Below, piece after piece: positions 1 through 6,248 of a stretch of 10,569 bases of DNA; the stretch's first letter is position 1, and the number at the start of each line of letters is the position of its first letter. Origin of the DNA: Micrococcales bacterium (GTDB taxonomy: Bacteria > Actinomycetota > Actinomycetes > S36-B12); the NCBI GenBank assembly GCA_002728915.1, contig PBWE01000004.1:1-10569 (forward strand), given 5' to 3'. The position numbers and the translations under genes were made by a program. The notes below the pieces were generated by a model. It was given only the letters and a program-made list of their open reading frames with translations, ran no database searches and was not told the DNA's origin.

Positions 1-303
1 TCAGGTCTCGATGCCCTCGCGCGGGTGGGATTCGCAACCCTCGGCTTGCAGACATACCTCACGGCAGGTCCGAAGGAAGCTCGCGCGTGGACCATTCCTC
101 GGGATGCCACGGCTCCCGAAGCCGCCGGCGTCATTCACACGGACTTTCAGAAAGGTTTCATCAAGGCTGAGGTGGTCTCCTACGACGAATTGCTGGATGC
201 AGGATCCATGGCGGAGGCCAAGGCGCGAGGCAAGGTCCGGATGGAGGGCAAGGACTACGTGATGGCCGACGGCGACGTGGTGGAATTCCGCTTCAACGTG
301 TAG
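1..303 (+). CDS. ychF: Ribosome-binding ATPase YchF, C-terminal part (5' truncated by window)
   Basis: Partial gene: the frame is open from base 1 and ends with TAG at 301-303, giving the last 100 residues. They match the end of YchF/Obg-like ATPases: an L-Q-T-Y-L-T-A-G-P-K-E-A-R-A-W stretch opening the TGS domain, then A-A-G-V-I-H-T-D-F-Q-K-G-F-I-K-A-E-V, and the characteristic final D-G-D-V-V-E-F-R-F-N-V. The family (known) is a translation-linked P-loop protein that binds ribosomes, prefers ATP over GTP and is linked to oxidative-stress control. The nucleotide-binding domain lies upstream of the window, so its motifs cannot be checked. The last 11 bases overlap the 3' end of the convergent doxX-like gene. 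Identification is firm on the C-terminal signature alone. Confidence 0.93.
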   Translation, partial: SGLDALARVGFATLGLQTYLTAGPKEARAWTIPRDATAPEAAGVIHTDFQKGFIKAEVVSYDELLDAGSMAEAKARGKVRMEGKDYVMADGDVVEFRFNV

Positions 304-697
304 GCCTCGAGCGTCGACGCCAGTTCGACCAGGCGTCGGTGCACCACAGCGCCCACACGACCAGGACTGGCTGGAACAACAGGCGGATGAAGCGGGCCGC
401 GTCTGAGTCAAGGCCGAAGCCGGGAGTTCCGCTCACGAAGTGCGAGATGTTGCCCGGGAAGATCAGAACGAAGAACGCGGCGACCACCCAACCGAGCACA
501 GGTTGGAAGCGCCGCGGTGCGGCGAGAAGGGCAACTCCCAGCATCACCTCGATGACCCCGGAGATCGCAACAACGGCATCGGGAGCCGGTAGCCACGATG
601 GCACTTGAGCGAGGAACGATTCCGCGTTGGTGAAGTGACTGATTCCGGCGCCGACGAGGACCACTCCGAGAGCCAGCCGGGCGAGTATGTGCAGCAC
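293..697 (-). CDS. DoxX-family small membrane protein
   Basis: A 134-residue, very hydrophobic protein with about four predicted membrane helices (roughly residues 3-21, 40-60, 66-84 and 103-120), a G-A-G-I-S-H-F motif after the first helix, P-S-W-L-P-A-P before the second, and a basic C-terminus (W-R-R-R-S-R-P-T-R). Length, four-helix layout and the S-G-x-I-E-x-x-L-G-x-A-L-L motif fit the DoxX/DoxX-like family. Family members are poorly characterised; some are linked to membrane redox or thiol stress (known for mycobacterial DoxX), so a precise substrate should not be assigned. The start is GTG at 695-697: the frame is closed by a stop at 725-727 with no other start codon between. There is no clear Shine-Dalgarno sequence. 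It is divergent from typA (40 bp gap) and convergent with ychF (11 bp overlap). Confidence 0.83.
   Translation of the reverse strand: MLHILARLALGVVLVGAGISHFTNAESFLAQVPSWLPAPDAVVAISGVIEVMLGVALLAAPRRFQPVLGWVVAAFFVLIFPGNISHFVSGTPGFGLDSDAARFIRLLFQPVLVVWALWCTDAWSNWRRRSRPTR
315..338. terminator. Weak hairpin just after ychF
   Basis: CGACGCC (315-321) pairs with GGCGTCG (332-338) around a 10-base loop, 12 bp after the ychF stop and inside the 3' end of the convergent doxX-like gene. There is no T-run, so it is at best a U-less terminator and may be a chance product of high GC. Confidence 0.2.
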
Positions 698-703
698 GCC
701 CCG

Positions 704-709
704 AGAATG
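704..709 (-). promoter_or_regulatory. Possible -10 hexamer for leaderless doxX-like transcript
   Basis: Read on the minus strand the hexamer is CATTCT, keeping the two most conserved -10 positions (A2, T6) plus T3. It ends 6 bp before the GTG start at 697, which would put the transcription start on the start codon. No -35 match is seen. The weak match gives low confidence; the positional agreement with typA and mshB is the reason for listing it. Confidence 0.3.
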
Positions 710-725
710 CCACGGGACCTGCGTC

Positions 726-731
726 TAGTGT
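726..731 (+). promoter_or_regulatory. Probable -10 hexamer for leaderless typA transcript
   Basis: TAGTGT fits the actinobacterial -10 pattern TANNNT and lies exactly 6 bp before the GTG start codon at 738. The start codon has no Shine-Dalgarno sequence in front, and an in-frame TAG at 726-728 excludes any start further upstream. Together these suggest an mRNA whose first base is the start codon. No -35 is recognisable; the expected -35 region (about 703-708) coincides with the opposing doxX -10 candidate. Confidence 0.5.
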
Positions 732-737
732 TCGCGA

Positions 738-2597
738 GTGCCCTTCAGAGACGACTTGCGCAATATCGCCATCATCGCCCACGTCGATCACGGAAAGACG
801 ACGCTGGTCGACGCGATGCTGTGGCAGTCCGGTGCCTTCCGTGAGAACCAGGACGTCGCCGAGCGCGTGATGGATTCGATGGATCTGGAGCGAGAAAAGG
901 GCATCACGATCCTGGCCAAGAACACCTCAGTTCGGTACGGGGGACCGTCAGCTCCCGATGGTGGCGTGGTCTTCAACATCATCGATACGCCCGGGCACGC
1001 GGACTTCGGTGGCGAAGTCGAGCGTGGCCTGGAAATGGTCGACGGTGTGGTGTTGCTTGTTGATGCATCCGAAGGTCCGCTTCCCCAAACTCGTTTCGTG
1101 TTGCGCAAGGCATTGTCCAAGCGTTTGCCGGTGGTGCTGGTTATCAACAAGGTGGACCGCAATGACGCGCGTATCGAAGAAGTGGTCGACGAGGTCTACG
1201 AGTTGTTCCTCGACCTTGACGCCGATGACTCCCAGATCGATTTTCCGATCATCTATACCAGCGCCATCTCCGGCCAGGCATCCACGACGATGCCCAACGA
1301 CGGCGAACAGCCTGATTCCGACAACCTCGAGCCGCTCTTTGCAACATTGCTCGCGACCATCCCGTCACCGACCTTTGTCGAGGGAGCGCCACTGCAAGCC
1401 CATGTCACCAATCTTGATGCGTCGCCCTATCTCGGACGGCTTGCTCTGTGTCGCGTGCACGAGGGCAGCATTCGCAAGGGTCAGCAGGTTGCGTGGATTC
1501 GATCGGACGGGAGTGTCGATGGCGCCAAAGTCGTCGAACTGCTCATGACGGAGGCGCTGGAGCGAGTTCCCGTCGAGAGTGCGTCCGCCGGTGACATCAT
1601 CGCGGTCGCAGGCATCCCCGAGATCACCATCGGTGAAACACTCTCCGACCCGGACGATCCACGGCAGCTCCCCGTCATCACGGTGGACGAGCCATCGATT
1701 TCGATGACTATCGGCATCAACACGTCACCGCTGGCAGGCCGAAGTGGTGGATCCAAGCTGACCGCACCGATGGTCAAGAGCCGACTGGAAGCGGAAACGA
1801 TCGGCAATGTGTCGATTCGGGTGTTGCCGACCGAACGCCCGGACACATGGGAGGTGCAGGGCCGAGGAGAACTGCAACTGGCGATCCTCGTGGAGTTGAT
1901 GCGCCGAGAAGGCTTCGAAATCACCGTCGGGAAACCTCAGGTGGTGACGCGAACGATCGACGGTGCCATGCACGAACCCGTCGAGCGTCTCACCGTGGAT
2001 GTTCCGGAGGACTACCTCGGGGTGGTGACGCAACTGATGGCGCTTCGCAAAGGTCGCCTTGAGCAGATGGTGAATCACGGATCCGGTTGGGTCCGCATGG
2101 ACTACCTGGTGCCGGCTCGGGGGCTGATCGGTTTCCGCACGGAATTCCTCACCGAGACCCGCGGCACCGGATTGCTGCACCACGTATTCGATCGCTATGA
2201 GCCGTGGCACGGCGAACTTCGCACCCGGCCGACGGGTTCTCTCGTCGCCGATAGGAGCGGAAGCACCACGGGATTTGCTCTCGCCAACCTCCAAGAGCGC
2301 GGAACGATGTTCGTCGGACCCGGGACCGAGGTGTATGAGGGGATGATCGTCGGCGAGAACTCCCGATCGGATGATCTGGATGTTAACCCGACGAAAGAGA
2401 AGAAGCTCACGAACATGCGGTCGAGCACCGGTGAGGTTCTCGTGCCACTGATCCCGCACCGGGAGTTATCGCTTGAGCAGGCACTGGAGTTCTGCCGTGA
2501 AGACGAATGCGTGGAAGTGACTCCGTCGGCGGTGAGAATGCGGAAGGTCTTGCTGGACGTTACCGAGCGAGTGAAGGCCGGGCGCAAACGAAAGTAG
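738..2597 (+). CDS. typA: Ribosome-associated translational GTPase TypA/BipA
   Basis: A 619-residue EF-G-like GTPase of full family length (E. coli BipA is about 607). All G motifs are visible: P-loop A-H-V-D-H-G-K-T-T (14-22), the switch-region [13 protein letters not shown] (83-87), N-K-V-D (137-140) and the S-A-I-S-G G5 motif. EF-Tu domain II, an EF-G-III-like section (R-G-E-L-Q-L near 380), the EF-G-V-like section and the BipA-specific C-terminal domain ([18 protein letters not shown]) follow in order. It acts on the 70S ribosome and supports ribosome assembly and stress or cold adaptation (known). The start is GTG 738, the only possible one, just downstream of an in-frame stop at 726-728. 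It is divergent from the doxX-like gene and ends 6 bp before the convergent S9 protease stop. Nothing looks damaged. Confidence 0.97.
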   Translation: MPFRDDLRNIAIIAHVDHGKTTLVDAMLWQSGAFRENQDVAERVMDSMDLEREKGITILAKNTSVRYGGPSAPDGGVVFNIIDTPGHADFGGEVERGLEMVDGVVLLVDASEGPLPQTRFVLRKALSKRLPVVLVINKVDRNDARIEEVVDEVYELFLDLDADDSQIDFPIIYTSAISGQASTTMPNDGEQPDSDNLEPLFATLLATIPSPTFVEGAPLQAHVTNLDASPYLGRLALCRVHEGSIRKGQQVAWIRSDGSVDGAKVVELLMTEALERVPVESASAGDIIAVAGIPEITIGETLSDPDDPRQLPVITVDEPSISMTIGINTSPLAGRSGGSKLTAPMVKSRLEAETIGNVSIRVLPTERPDTWEVQGRGELQLAILVELMRREGFEITVGKPQVVTRTIDGAMHEPVERLTVDVPEDYLGVVTQLMALRKGRLEQMVNHGSGWVRMDYLVPARGLIGFRTEFLTETRGTGLLHHVFDRYEPWHGELRTRPTGSLVADRSGSTTGFALANLQERGTMFVGPGTEVYEGMIVGENSRSDDLDVNPTKEKKLTNMRSSTGEVLVPLIPHRELSLEQALEFCREDECVEVTPSAVRMRKVLLDVTERVKAGRKRK

Positions 2598-2603
2598 TGA
2601 TGA

Positions 2604-4724
2604 TCAACCGAGATGCTTGGTGAAGAAGTCGACTTCGGTCCACAGGAGATTCTCGGCGACAACCTCTTGCGGCGTCATATGGGTGACACCACTGAGGGGA
2701 AGGACATTGTGAGGCCGCCCCGCTTCGAGCAGCGCACGAGAGAGTTGCAGTGTGTGGGCGGCGAGCACATTGTCGTCCGCGAGGCCATGAATGAGCAGCA
2801 AGGGACGAGTGAGGGCCGCGGCGCGAGACAGGAGCGAGGTCCGCTCGTACGGGGAGTCGTGAGTCGAGGGGTTCCCCAGGTACCGCTCGGTGTATGCCGT
2901 GTCGTAGAGCCGCCAGTCAGTCACCGGAGCTCCGGCGACCGCGGCATGGAAGACATCGGGACGATCGAGCACCGCGAGCGCGGCGAGATAGCCGCCAAAC
3001 GACCAACCCCGAATACCAACGCGAGAAAAGTCGAGTGCGTCGTGGGAATTCGCGATGGCGAGTAGAGCGTCGACTTGATCCTCGAGCACCGGGCCGGCGA
3101 GGTCGTGGTGCACCGCGTACTCCCAGTCGGGGCCGCGCCCGGGAGTCCCTCGGCCATCGATAACGACCACGGCAAACCCTTGGTCGGCGAGCCACTGCTC
3201 GGTGAGATAGGCACCGCCGGCGGCGATCACACGTTGGGCGTGCGGCCCCCCATAGGGACTGCAGATGATGGGCCAACGCGCGCCAGGCTCGTGCTGCTGC
3301 GGGAGAAGAACCGCGGCGCTGAGATCTCGGACCCCGACGCGAAGAAGGTGCGGCCTTGCGGTGACAACCGGCTGCTCGGCGTGCGAGGCAATGGTGACAA
3401 AGCCGCGGGAGTCGATGATCCGCATCGTGGACGAGGTCAACGATGTATTCGTGGAAGCAACGACGCTGACGTCGCCCTCGACGACCCCGGCGGACCAGTG
3501 CTCGGGGTCGGAGATGACGTCGACGGCACCGGAGAATCCAAGTCTCGCGAGCACTCGGGTCTCCGGTGCCACGGCCGCTACGACGGCGATGTGATCGACT
3601 CCGACGTCGAGAATTGCTTCCACATTCCAACCCTCGGGAGAGAAGGGCTCTCCGTCCCTGCAGGCGCGGAAGTTGCCCTGTCGATCGAGAACCTCGATCA
3701 GTGAACCCGATCGATCCAGGGTCGGGGATCCGGGGATCACGGTGATCCACGGATCCTGCTCGTTCTCAGTGCGGGTCATCCAGGCGTCGTCCACCAACGC
3801 GAGAACTTGTTGGCGCTGCTGCGTGCGGTCGAGAACAGAGATGACGGGAGTGTGTCCGGGATCGACGTGGACGCTCGCGAGGTAGCAGTACGTGTCGGTA
3901 TCCCACGACGCTCCTTGGATGGTTCCGTCCAACGCAACGAGGTGGAGAGAGATGCTCGCGTTGGGTGTCCCCGCCGACGGGTACCGGTGCGGCACAGGTT
4001 CGCGCTCCGGTTGGGCGGGGTCGAAGATCCATCGAGTCTCGACGTCGGATTCATCGACGCGCTCAACGATGAGTCGCGTTGAATCAGGCATCCACCACAT
4101 CCCGCGGTGTCGTTCCAGTTCCTCAGCGGCGATGAAGTCTGCCAACCCCCAGGTGATGGGCTCGTCTTCCACCGGTGTCAGCGGTGAGGCGTGGTCGCTG
4201 GTGATGTTCGCGCACCAGACGCGGCGATCGTGAACGAAGGCCACGTGTGCGCCATCCGGGCTGATCTGCGGATCGACGACGGGTCCTGGGTGAGCGACGG
4301 TGTGAATAGATTCCTCGTCCACATTCACCACGTAGGGAGTGCCGTCTACTGCGAATGCGGCGGTAGATCCGGTGCGGTCGAGTGAGTAGGTGGTGATTCC
4401 GGCGGTTACTTCCCGGAGCCGCTCGCGTCGGGCGAATTCAGCGGCCGGCAGTTCACCGTCGGTTCGCCGTGATGCACCGTCGACGAGCAGTCGTTCCTGC
4501 CAGCCGTCGCCCTGGTCGGCCACCCACAGGTCGCCGGTTGCTGTGCGCCCATCACGGCTTCGGATGAAGAACACGCGCGCCTGTCCATTCGGACGCCGGG
4601 CGATCCGAACGCTTCGCGGGGCACCGAGCCGAAATCCGCGGGTTATGGCCCGTTGTCGCGGAAAACTCGTGACGGTCTCATCGGATAGCGCCTTGGCGTG
4701 CGCCCCGTCGTCCGGTTCGGTCAT
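2604..4724 (-). CDS. S9 family prolyl oligopeptidase, dipeptidyl-peptidase IV-like
   Basis: A 706-residue serine peptidase. Residues about 100-440 are the DPP-IV N-terminal propeller region (S-P-D-G-x-x-V-A-F blade motif near 155). They include A-D-F-I-A-A-E-E-L at 195-203, the site of the Glu pair (E201-E202) that in DPP-IV enzymes binds the free N-terminus of substrate peptides. From about 490 comes the alpha/beta-hydrolase domain: S-P-Y-G-G-P-H, nucleophile G-W-S-F-G-G-Y (Ser575), H-G-L-A-D-D-N (Asp650) and G-V-T-H (His682), so the triad is intact. The Glu pair suggests removal of N-terminal dipeptides, often X-Pro (inference). No signal peptide or membrane segment, so probably cytoplasmic. 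The frame runs on upstream to 4997, but that part lies antisense to mshB and has no family similarity; ATG at 4722-4724 begins the hydrophilic N-terminus. Convergent with typA (6 bp gap), divergent from mshB (64 bp). Confidence 0.92.
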   Translation of the reverse strand: MTEPDDGAHAKALSDETVTSFPRQRAITRGFRLGAPRSVRIARRPNGQARVFFIRSRDGRTATGDLWVADQGDGWQERLLVDGASRRTDGELPAAEFARRERLREVTAGITTYSLDRTGSTAAFAVDGTPYVVNVDEESIHTVAHPGPVVDPQISPDGAHVAFVHDRRVWCANITSDHASPLTPVEDEPITWGLADFIAAEELERHRGMWWMPDSTRLIVERVDESDVETRWIFDPAQPEREPVPHRYPSAGTPNASISLHLVALDGTIQGASWDTDTYCYLASVHVDPGHTPVISVLDRTQQRQQVLALVDDAWMTRTENEQDPWITVIPGSPTLDRSGSLIEVLDRQGNFRACRDGEPFSPEGWNVEAILDVGVDHIAVVAAVAPETRVLARLGFSGAVDVISDPEHWSAGVVEGDVSVVASTNTSLTSSTMRIIDSRGFVTIASHAEQPVVTARPHLLRVGVRDLSAAVLLPQQHEPGARWPIICSPYGGPHAQRVIAAGGAYLTEQWLADQGFAVVVIDGRGTPGRGPDWEYAVHHDLAGPVLEDQVDALLAIANSHDALDFSRVGIRGWSFGGYLAALAVLDRPDVFHAAVAGAPVTDWRLYDTAYTERYLGNPSTHDSPYERTSLLSRAAALTRPLLLIHGLADDNVLAAHTLQLSRALLEAGRPHNVLPLSGVTHMTPQEVVAENLLWTEVDFFTKHLG

Positions 4725-4730
4725 CGCCCT

Positions 4731-4736
4731 ATCGTG
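4731..4736 (-). promoter_or_regulatory. Weak -10-like hexamer for the S9 peptidase gene
   Basis: On the minus strand the hexamer CACGAT ends 6 bp before the ATG at 4724, keeping A2, A5 and T6 of the -10 consensus but lacking T1. No convincing Shine-Dalgarno precedes the ATG; a GGGCG directly abuts it, too close to serve. Listed because its spacing repeats that of typA and mshB. Confidence 0.25.
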
Positions 4737-4776
4737 CCCGAGGCAATGGGAGAGTGAGGAGCCACGTCCGCGCAAG

Positions 4777-4782
4777 TAGCCT
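4777..4782 (+). promoter_or_regulatory. Probable -10 hexamer for leaderless mshB transcript
   Basis: TAGCCT matches TANNNT and ends 6 bp before the ATG at 4789, the same spacing as at typA. The intervening GGCGGT directly abuts the ATG and is too close to act as a usual Shine-Dalgarno. This suggests transcription starts at or next to the A of the start codon. No clear -35 element. Confidence 0.45.
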
Positions 4783-4788
4783 GGCGGT

Positions 4789-5679
4789 ATGACGATGCCC
4801 GACCGCCGACTTCTTCTCGTCCATGCGCATCCCGATGACGAGACGATCGGAACGGGAGCGGTCATGGCCAAGTACGTGACCGAGGGTGTGCAGGTAACGC
4901 TGGTGACGTGCACGCTCGGAGAAGAAGGCGAAGTGCTCGTCGCCGACCTGCAGCACCTCGCGGCTGACCAAGACGACACTCTCGGTGAGCATCGCATTGG
5001 TGAGTTAGCAGACGCGATGGCGATCCTCGGCGTGAGTGATCATCGTTTCCTCGGGGAAGCGGGCAAGTACCGCGACTCGGGGATGATGGGTGTACCGAGT
5101 AACGATCGCGATGACTGCTTTTGGCGGGCAGATCTTCTCGCCGCTGCCTGCGATCTGGTGCAGGTGATTCGCGAGATACGGCCGCAGGTTGTCGTGACGT
5201 ACGACGATTTCGGAGGCTACGGGCACCCCGATCACATCCAGGCTCACCGCGTGACGCACTACGCCGTGGCGTTGGCGGAGTCGCCGTCGTTCCGGTCTGA
5301 TCTCGGGCCGGCGTGGGGCGTGTCGAAGGTCTACTGGACGGCGTTCCCGCGCAGCGTCATCCGAGAAGGAATCATGATGCTTCGTGAGGTCGATTCCGAC
5401 AACGAGTTCGCCGCAATGGATCCCGATGACCTTCCGTTCGCCTGCGATGACGAACTGATCACGACTGCCGTCGATGCGACCGAATTCCTCGATACGAAAA
5501 TGACGGCGTTGGCGGCTCACAAGACCCAGGTGACGGTCGACGGCGGCTTCTTCGCGCTGTCCAACAACCTCGGGTCCCAGGCGATGGGTACGGAGTACTT
5601 TCGCCTCGTGCGAGGTACGCCGGTGCCGGACACTCGCGAGGGTCGAGAGACGGACCTTTTCGCCGGGATTGGCGAGTGA
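4789..5679 (+). CDS. mshB: MshB: N-acetyl-1-D-myo-inositol-2-amino-2-deoxy-alpha-D-glucopyranoside deacetylase
   Basis: A 296-residue LmbE/PIG-L family zinc deacetylase, the usual MshB length. It removes acetate from GlcNAc-inositol to give GlcN-inositol, the second committed step of mycothiol synthesis (known); cytosolic. Zinc ligands follow the family pattern: H-A-H-P-D-D-E at 12-18 gives His14 and Asp17 with Asp16 as likely general base, and G-H-P-D-H at 145-149 supplies His149 as third ligand and His146 near the active site. The sequence following ([10 protein letters not shown]) is MshB-like; the related conjugate amidase Mca has a different stretch there (T-L-T-G-G-E-R-G). The ATG at 4789 is chosen because it precedes the conserved N-terminal strand with little extra; an ATG two codons later is an alternative. 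Its last bases overlap the next gene by 4 bp (GTGA), indicating translational coupling. Confidence 0.95.
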   Translation: MTMPDRRLLLVHAHPDDETIGTGAVMAKYVTEGVQVTLVTCTLGEEGEVLVADLQHLAADQDDTLGEHRIGELADAMAILGVSDHRFLGEAGKYRDSGMMGVPSNDRDDCFWRADLLAAACDLVQVIREIRPQVVVTYDDFGGYGHPDHIQAHRVTHYAVALAESPSFRSDLGPAWGVSKVYWTAFPRSVIREGIMMLREVDSDNEFAAMDPDDLPFACDDELITTAVDATEFLDTKMTALAAHKTQVTVDGGFFALSNNLGSQAMGTEYFRLVRGTPVPDTREGRETDLFAGIGE

Positions 5680-6059
5680 CAGTTGTCCGCAAGGCCGCAC
5701 CGCTGCTCGGTGGGCTCGGAATCGGTCTGCTGATTGGTCTGCTCGGTGCCTTCGTTCAGGCGCATCGATCAATCCTGATCTTCTCCGACCGGTACCTCGT
5801 CATTCCTTGGGGTGTACTCATCGTTCTCGGGGTCTTGATTGCGTCGATTCGGGGCGTCGCGTTGGGGTCGTCCTCACGTGCGGCGGCCTGGCTCGTTCTG
5901 GCTGGCTGGATCGTCGTGACGATTTTTCTCGCCAGCGAAACAGCCGGTGGAGACATTGCGGTCAGTAGTGGTGCCCGGCAGTGGGCGTACCTGCTTGGTG
6001 GTGCGATCCTCGGGTCAGCGGCGGCTACGCTGCCAACTCGACCACTTCGTCCCTCGTAG
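5676..6059 (+). CDS. Small integral membrane protein downstream of mshB (DUF6113-like)
   Basis: A 127-residue protein with about four hydrophobic helices (roughly residues 8-27, 41-60, 68-86 and 101-118) and short charged loops; no catalytic motif is visible. The GTG start at 5676-5678 sits inside the mshB stop (GTGA overlap), so translation is probably coupled and both genes share one transcript. A small membrane protein in this position is common in actinobacteria (Rv1171 follows mshB in M. tuberculosis), suggesting a conserved but unknown link to mycothiol metabolism or its regulation (inference). The DUF label is from remembered synteny and topology, not from a search. The gene ends TAG at 6057-6059, followed by a 189 bp gap. 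Confidence 0.8.
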   Translation: MTVVRKAAPLLGGLGIGLLIGLLGAFVQAHRSILIFSDRYLVIPWGVLIVLGVLIASIRGVALGSSSRAAAWLVLAGWIVVTIFLASETAGGDIAVSSGARQWAYLLGGAILGSAAATLPTRPLRPS

Positions 6060-6089
6060 TCGGTGAGCCTGAAAGCGTGAGGTTGAGCG

Positions 6090-6116
6090 GCGGCACTTGC
6101 GGCACTTGCGGCACAT
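6090..6116. repeat. Three tandem copies of a 9-bp unit
   Basis: GCGGCACTT occurs at 6090-6098 and 6099-6107, and a third copy GCGGCACAT at 6108-6116 differs in one base. The tract lies between the mshB-operon membrane protein and the VanW gene. Because the unit is a multiple of three, it could expand or contract without changing frame, but no start codon puts it convincingly inside a protein. Confidence 0.85.
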
Positions 6117-6143
6117 CCAAACGTCGTGACGACCGGGGCGGTT

Positions 6144-6172
6144 TTGAATGTAGGGGCCTTTGTGCTTACCAT
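6144..6172 (+). promoter_or_regulatory. Candidate sigma70-type promoter for the VanW gene
   Basis: TTGAAT (6144-6149) and TACCAT (6167-6172) are separated by 17 bp, the ideal spacing, and each matches its consensus hexamer at four of six positions. Transcription would start near 6179, about 70 bases before the GTG at 6249. If real, it excludes the upstream GTG at 6126 as the start of the same transcript and supports the shorter protein. The rest of the 6060-6248 gap holds only the 9-bp repeat. Confidence 0.4.
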
Positions 6173-6248
6173 CACTCTGGTCCTCGGTCGCTATGTCCGG
6201 CTCGCCGGACCGGTTAGCGGCTGGTGGCTGAGGGGAGATGAGGGGTCC

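Noticed and set aside
1725..2459. 244-codon open frame on the minus strand opposite typA
   Set aside because: Shadow frame produced by biased codon use; typA accounts for the conservation of the region.
2917..3750. 277-codon Arg-rich frame on the minus strand within the S9 peptidase gene
   Set aside because: Same strand, shifted frame; Arg/Ser-rich low-complexity product typical of off-frame reading in GC-rich genes.
4725..4997. 91-codon upstream extension of the S9 peptidase frame to 4997
   Set aside because: It lies antisense to the conserved start of mshB, its translation is Ser/Arg-rich with no family similarity, and the ATG at 4724 gives a normal S9 protein.
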